NCBI GenBank assembly: GCA_031261365.1
Contig: JAISJY010000020.1
Location: 1 to 13,788 of the forward strand
Length of the DNA: 13,788 nt
Reading direction: 5' to 3'
DNA from: Caryophanales bacterium
Lineage (GTDB): Bacteria > Bacillota_I > Bacilli_A > RFN20 > JAISJY01
A model generated the notes under the pieces. That model was not told the DNA's origin, ran no database searches, and saw nothing but the letters and a program-made list of their open reading frames with translations. The position numbers were made by a program, and so were the translations under genes. Positions 13,290-13,788 of the stretch are shown here, piece by piece. Numbering within the stretch: position 1 is the stretch's first letter; every line of letters starts with the position of its first letter.

Positions 13290-13307
13290 AGAATGCAAGA
13301 TTATTCT
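13290..13307 (-). terminator. Weak intrinsic terminator after the unknown membrane protein gene
   Basis: On the minus strand AGAAT and ATTCT can pair over an 8-base loop, at the stop codon of the membrane protein gene, followed by seven Ts (13290-13284). The stem is only 5 bp and AU-rich, so this is a low-confidence call. The T-tract overlaps the upstream part of the copper promoter. Confidence 0.35.
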
Positions 13308-13788
13308 GCTTCTATATCTTTTTCTGGGGCATCTTCTACTGTTTCTGGTTCAACTTCTTGTAAAGTTCCAGCATCTACTAAACTTTCTTGAACTTTAGCT
13401 TCTTGAGCAGCTTTAAGTTTTTCTCTTCTTCTTTCATCGCTGATAGTGAAGTAGAAATAAATACCAGCAAACAATAATCCGATTAAGACATCTCTTAAAA
13501 CAGCAGTTTGAACTTCTGACATACCCATAACTGTAGCAAAATCTAAACCATTTTGTCCAGCAATTATTAATAAAGAAATTAATTCAGCTAAAACAATTTC
13601 AATAACAACTGCAATTCCAATAATCAAATAAAGGTCTTTGCTTATTTTACCTGCATTAAACTTTTTATAAACGAAAAAGAATAATATTACAGAAAGAGCA
13701 GCCGCCCAGCCTGAAATTAAATCTAATGCAACATAAAACAAAATCCAAACAGCAACACCTACTAATGAAGCAGCTAATCCTAATAATA
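13301..13788 (-). CDS. Membrane protein of unknown function (5' end beyond the window)
   Basis: The frame is open to the right edge, so about 162 residues are seen and the true start is outside. TTG at 13741 could be taken as a start, but it has no ribosome binding site and the residues before it (LLGLAASLVGVAVWI) form the first half of a continuous membrane helix, so it is internal. I see about four hydrophobic segments: the edge-to-DLISGW stretch, the ALSVILFFFVY segment, YLIIGIAVVIEIVLAELISLLIIA (spanning two lines of the track of hydrophobicity) and VLIGLLFAGIYFYFTI. A basic stretch (DERRREKLKAA) and a long acidic tail (EPETVEDAPEKDIEAE) follow, probably in the cytoplasm. I do not recognise the family and propose no function. 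The stop TAA precedes the copper promoter by about 20 bases; it is not obviously linked to copper genes. Confidence 0.7.
   Translation of the reverse strand, partial: LLGLAASLVGVAVWILFYVALDLISGWAAALSVILFFFVYKKFNAGKISKDLYLIIGIAVVIEIVLAELISLLIIAGQNGLDFATVMGMSEVQTAVLRDVLIGLLFAGIYFYFTISDERRREKLKAAQEAKVQESLVDAGTLQEVEPETVEDAPEKDIEAE

Noticed and set aside
13739..13741. TTG as the start of the right-edge membrane protein
   Set aside because: The frame stays open to the window edge, the residues before TTG continue a membrane helix, and there is no ribosome binding site. The gene is treated as partial.

Overview
The window is AT-rich DNA (GC roughly 30% by eye) with strong AGGAGG-type ribosome binding sites and tightly packed, often overlapping genes. 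Nearly everything lies on the minus strand. TGA acts as a stop in feoA and csoR, each inside an ATGA stop/start overlap, and TGG encodes Trp, so this is not the Mycoplasma/Spiroplasma code. Together with LacI/LplBC-type sugar uptake, CsoR and a DtxR-type regulator, this suggests a low-GC Bacillota, perhaps a Mollicutes-like or Erysipelotrichia-like Bacilli lineage using the standard code. The lineage is an inference.

Layout, left to right. (1) 1-3722: a minus-strand sugar or oligosaccharide ABC import operon, transcribed lacI, lplB-type permease, lplC-type permease, substrate-binding lipoprotein (cut by the window edge). One promoter with a near-perfect LacI-type palindrome over its expected start site should make it autoregulated. 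No ATPase gene is visible. (2) 3802-5879: a two-gene restriction-modification cassette, a beta-class DNA methyltransferase followed by a PD-(D/E)XK endonuclease that starts at GTG. (3) 5901-8682: a ferrous iron uptake operon, feoA, feoB and a 54-residue FeoB-associated Cys-rich membrane protein, ended by a terminator hairpin. (4) 8715-9125 (+): a divergent DtxR/MntR-family regulator whose metal ligands are of the iron (DtxR) type. Two matching 16-bp palindromes lie in the shared intergenic region, and the regulator mRNA looks leaderless. (5) 9112-13279: a copper resistance operon, transcribed HMA-UreH/DsbD2-cupredoxin fusion, copA, copZ, csoR and a previously easy-to-miss 35-residue lipoprotein. 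A CsoR-like operator overlaps the first ribosome binding site. (6) 13301-13788: the 3' part of an unrecognised membrane protein gene that runs off the right edge.

Functionally, regions 3 to 5 form a metal homeostasis block: Fe(II) import under a metal-sensing repressor, next to Cu(I) export under a copper-sensing repressor. The two units converge and overlap by 14 bp with no obvious terminator between them. The best candidates for something undescribed are the tiny lipoprotein coupled to csoR, the leaderless iron regulator, the lplC-type permease with an extra two-helix N-terminal module, and the restriction-modification pair of unknown specificity. I see no tRNA, rRNA, CRISPR array, insertion sequence or riboswitch. 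No gene-free stretch exceeds about 170 bases.
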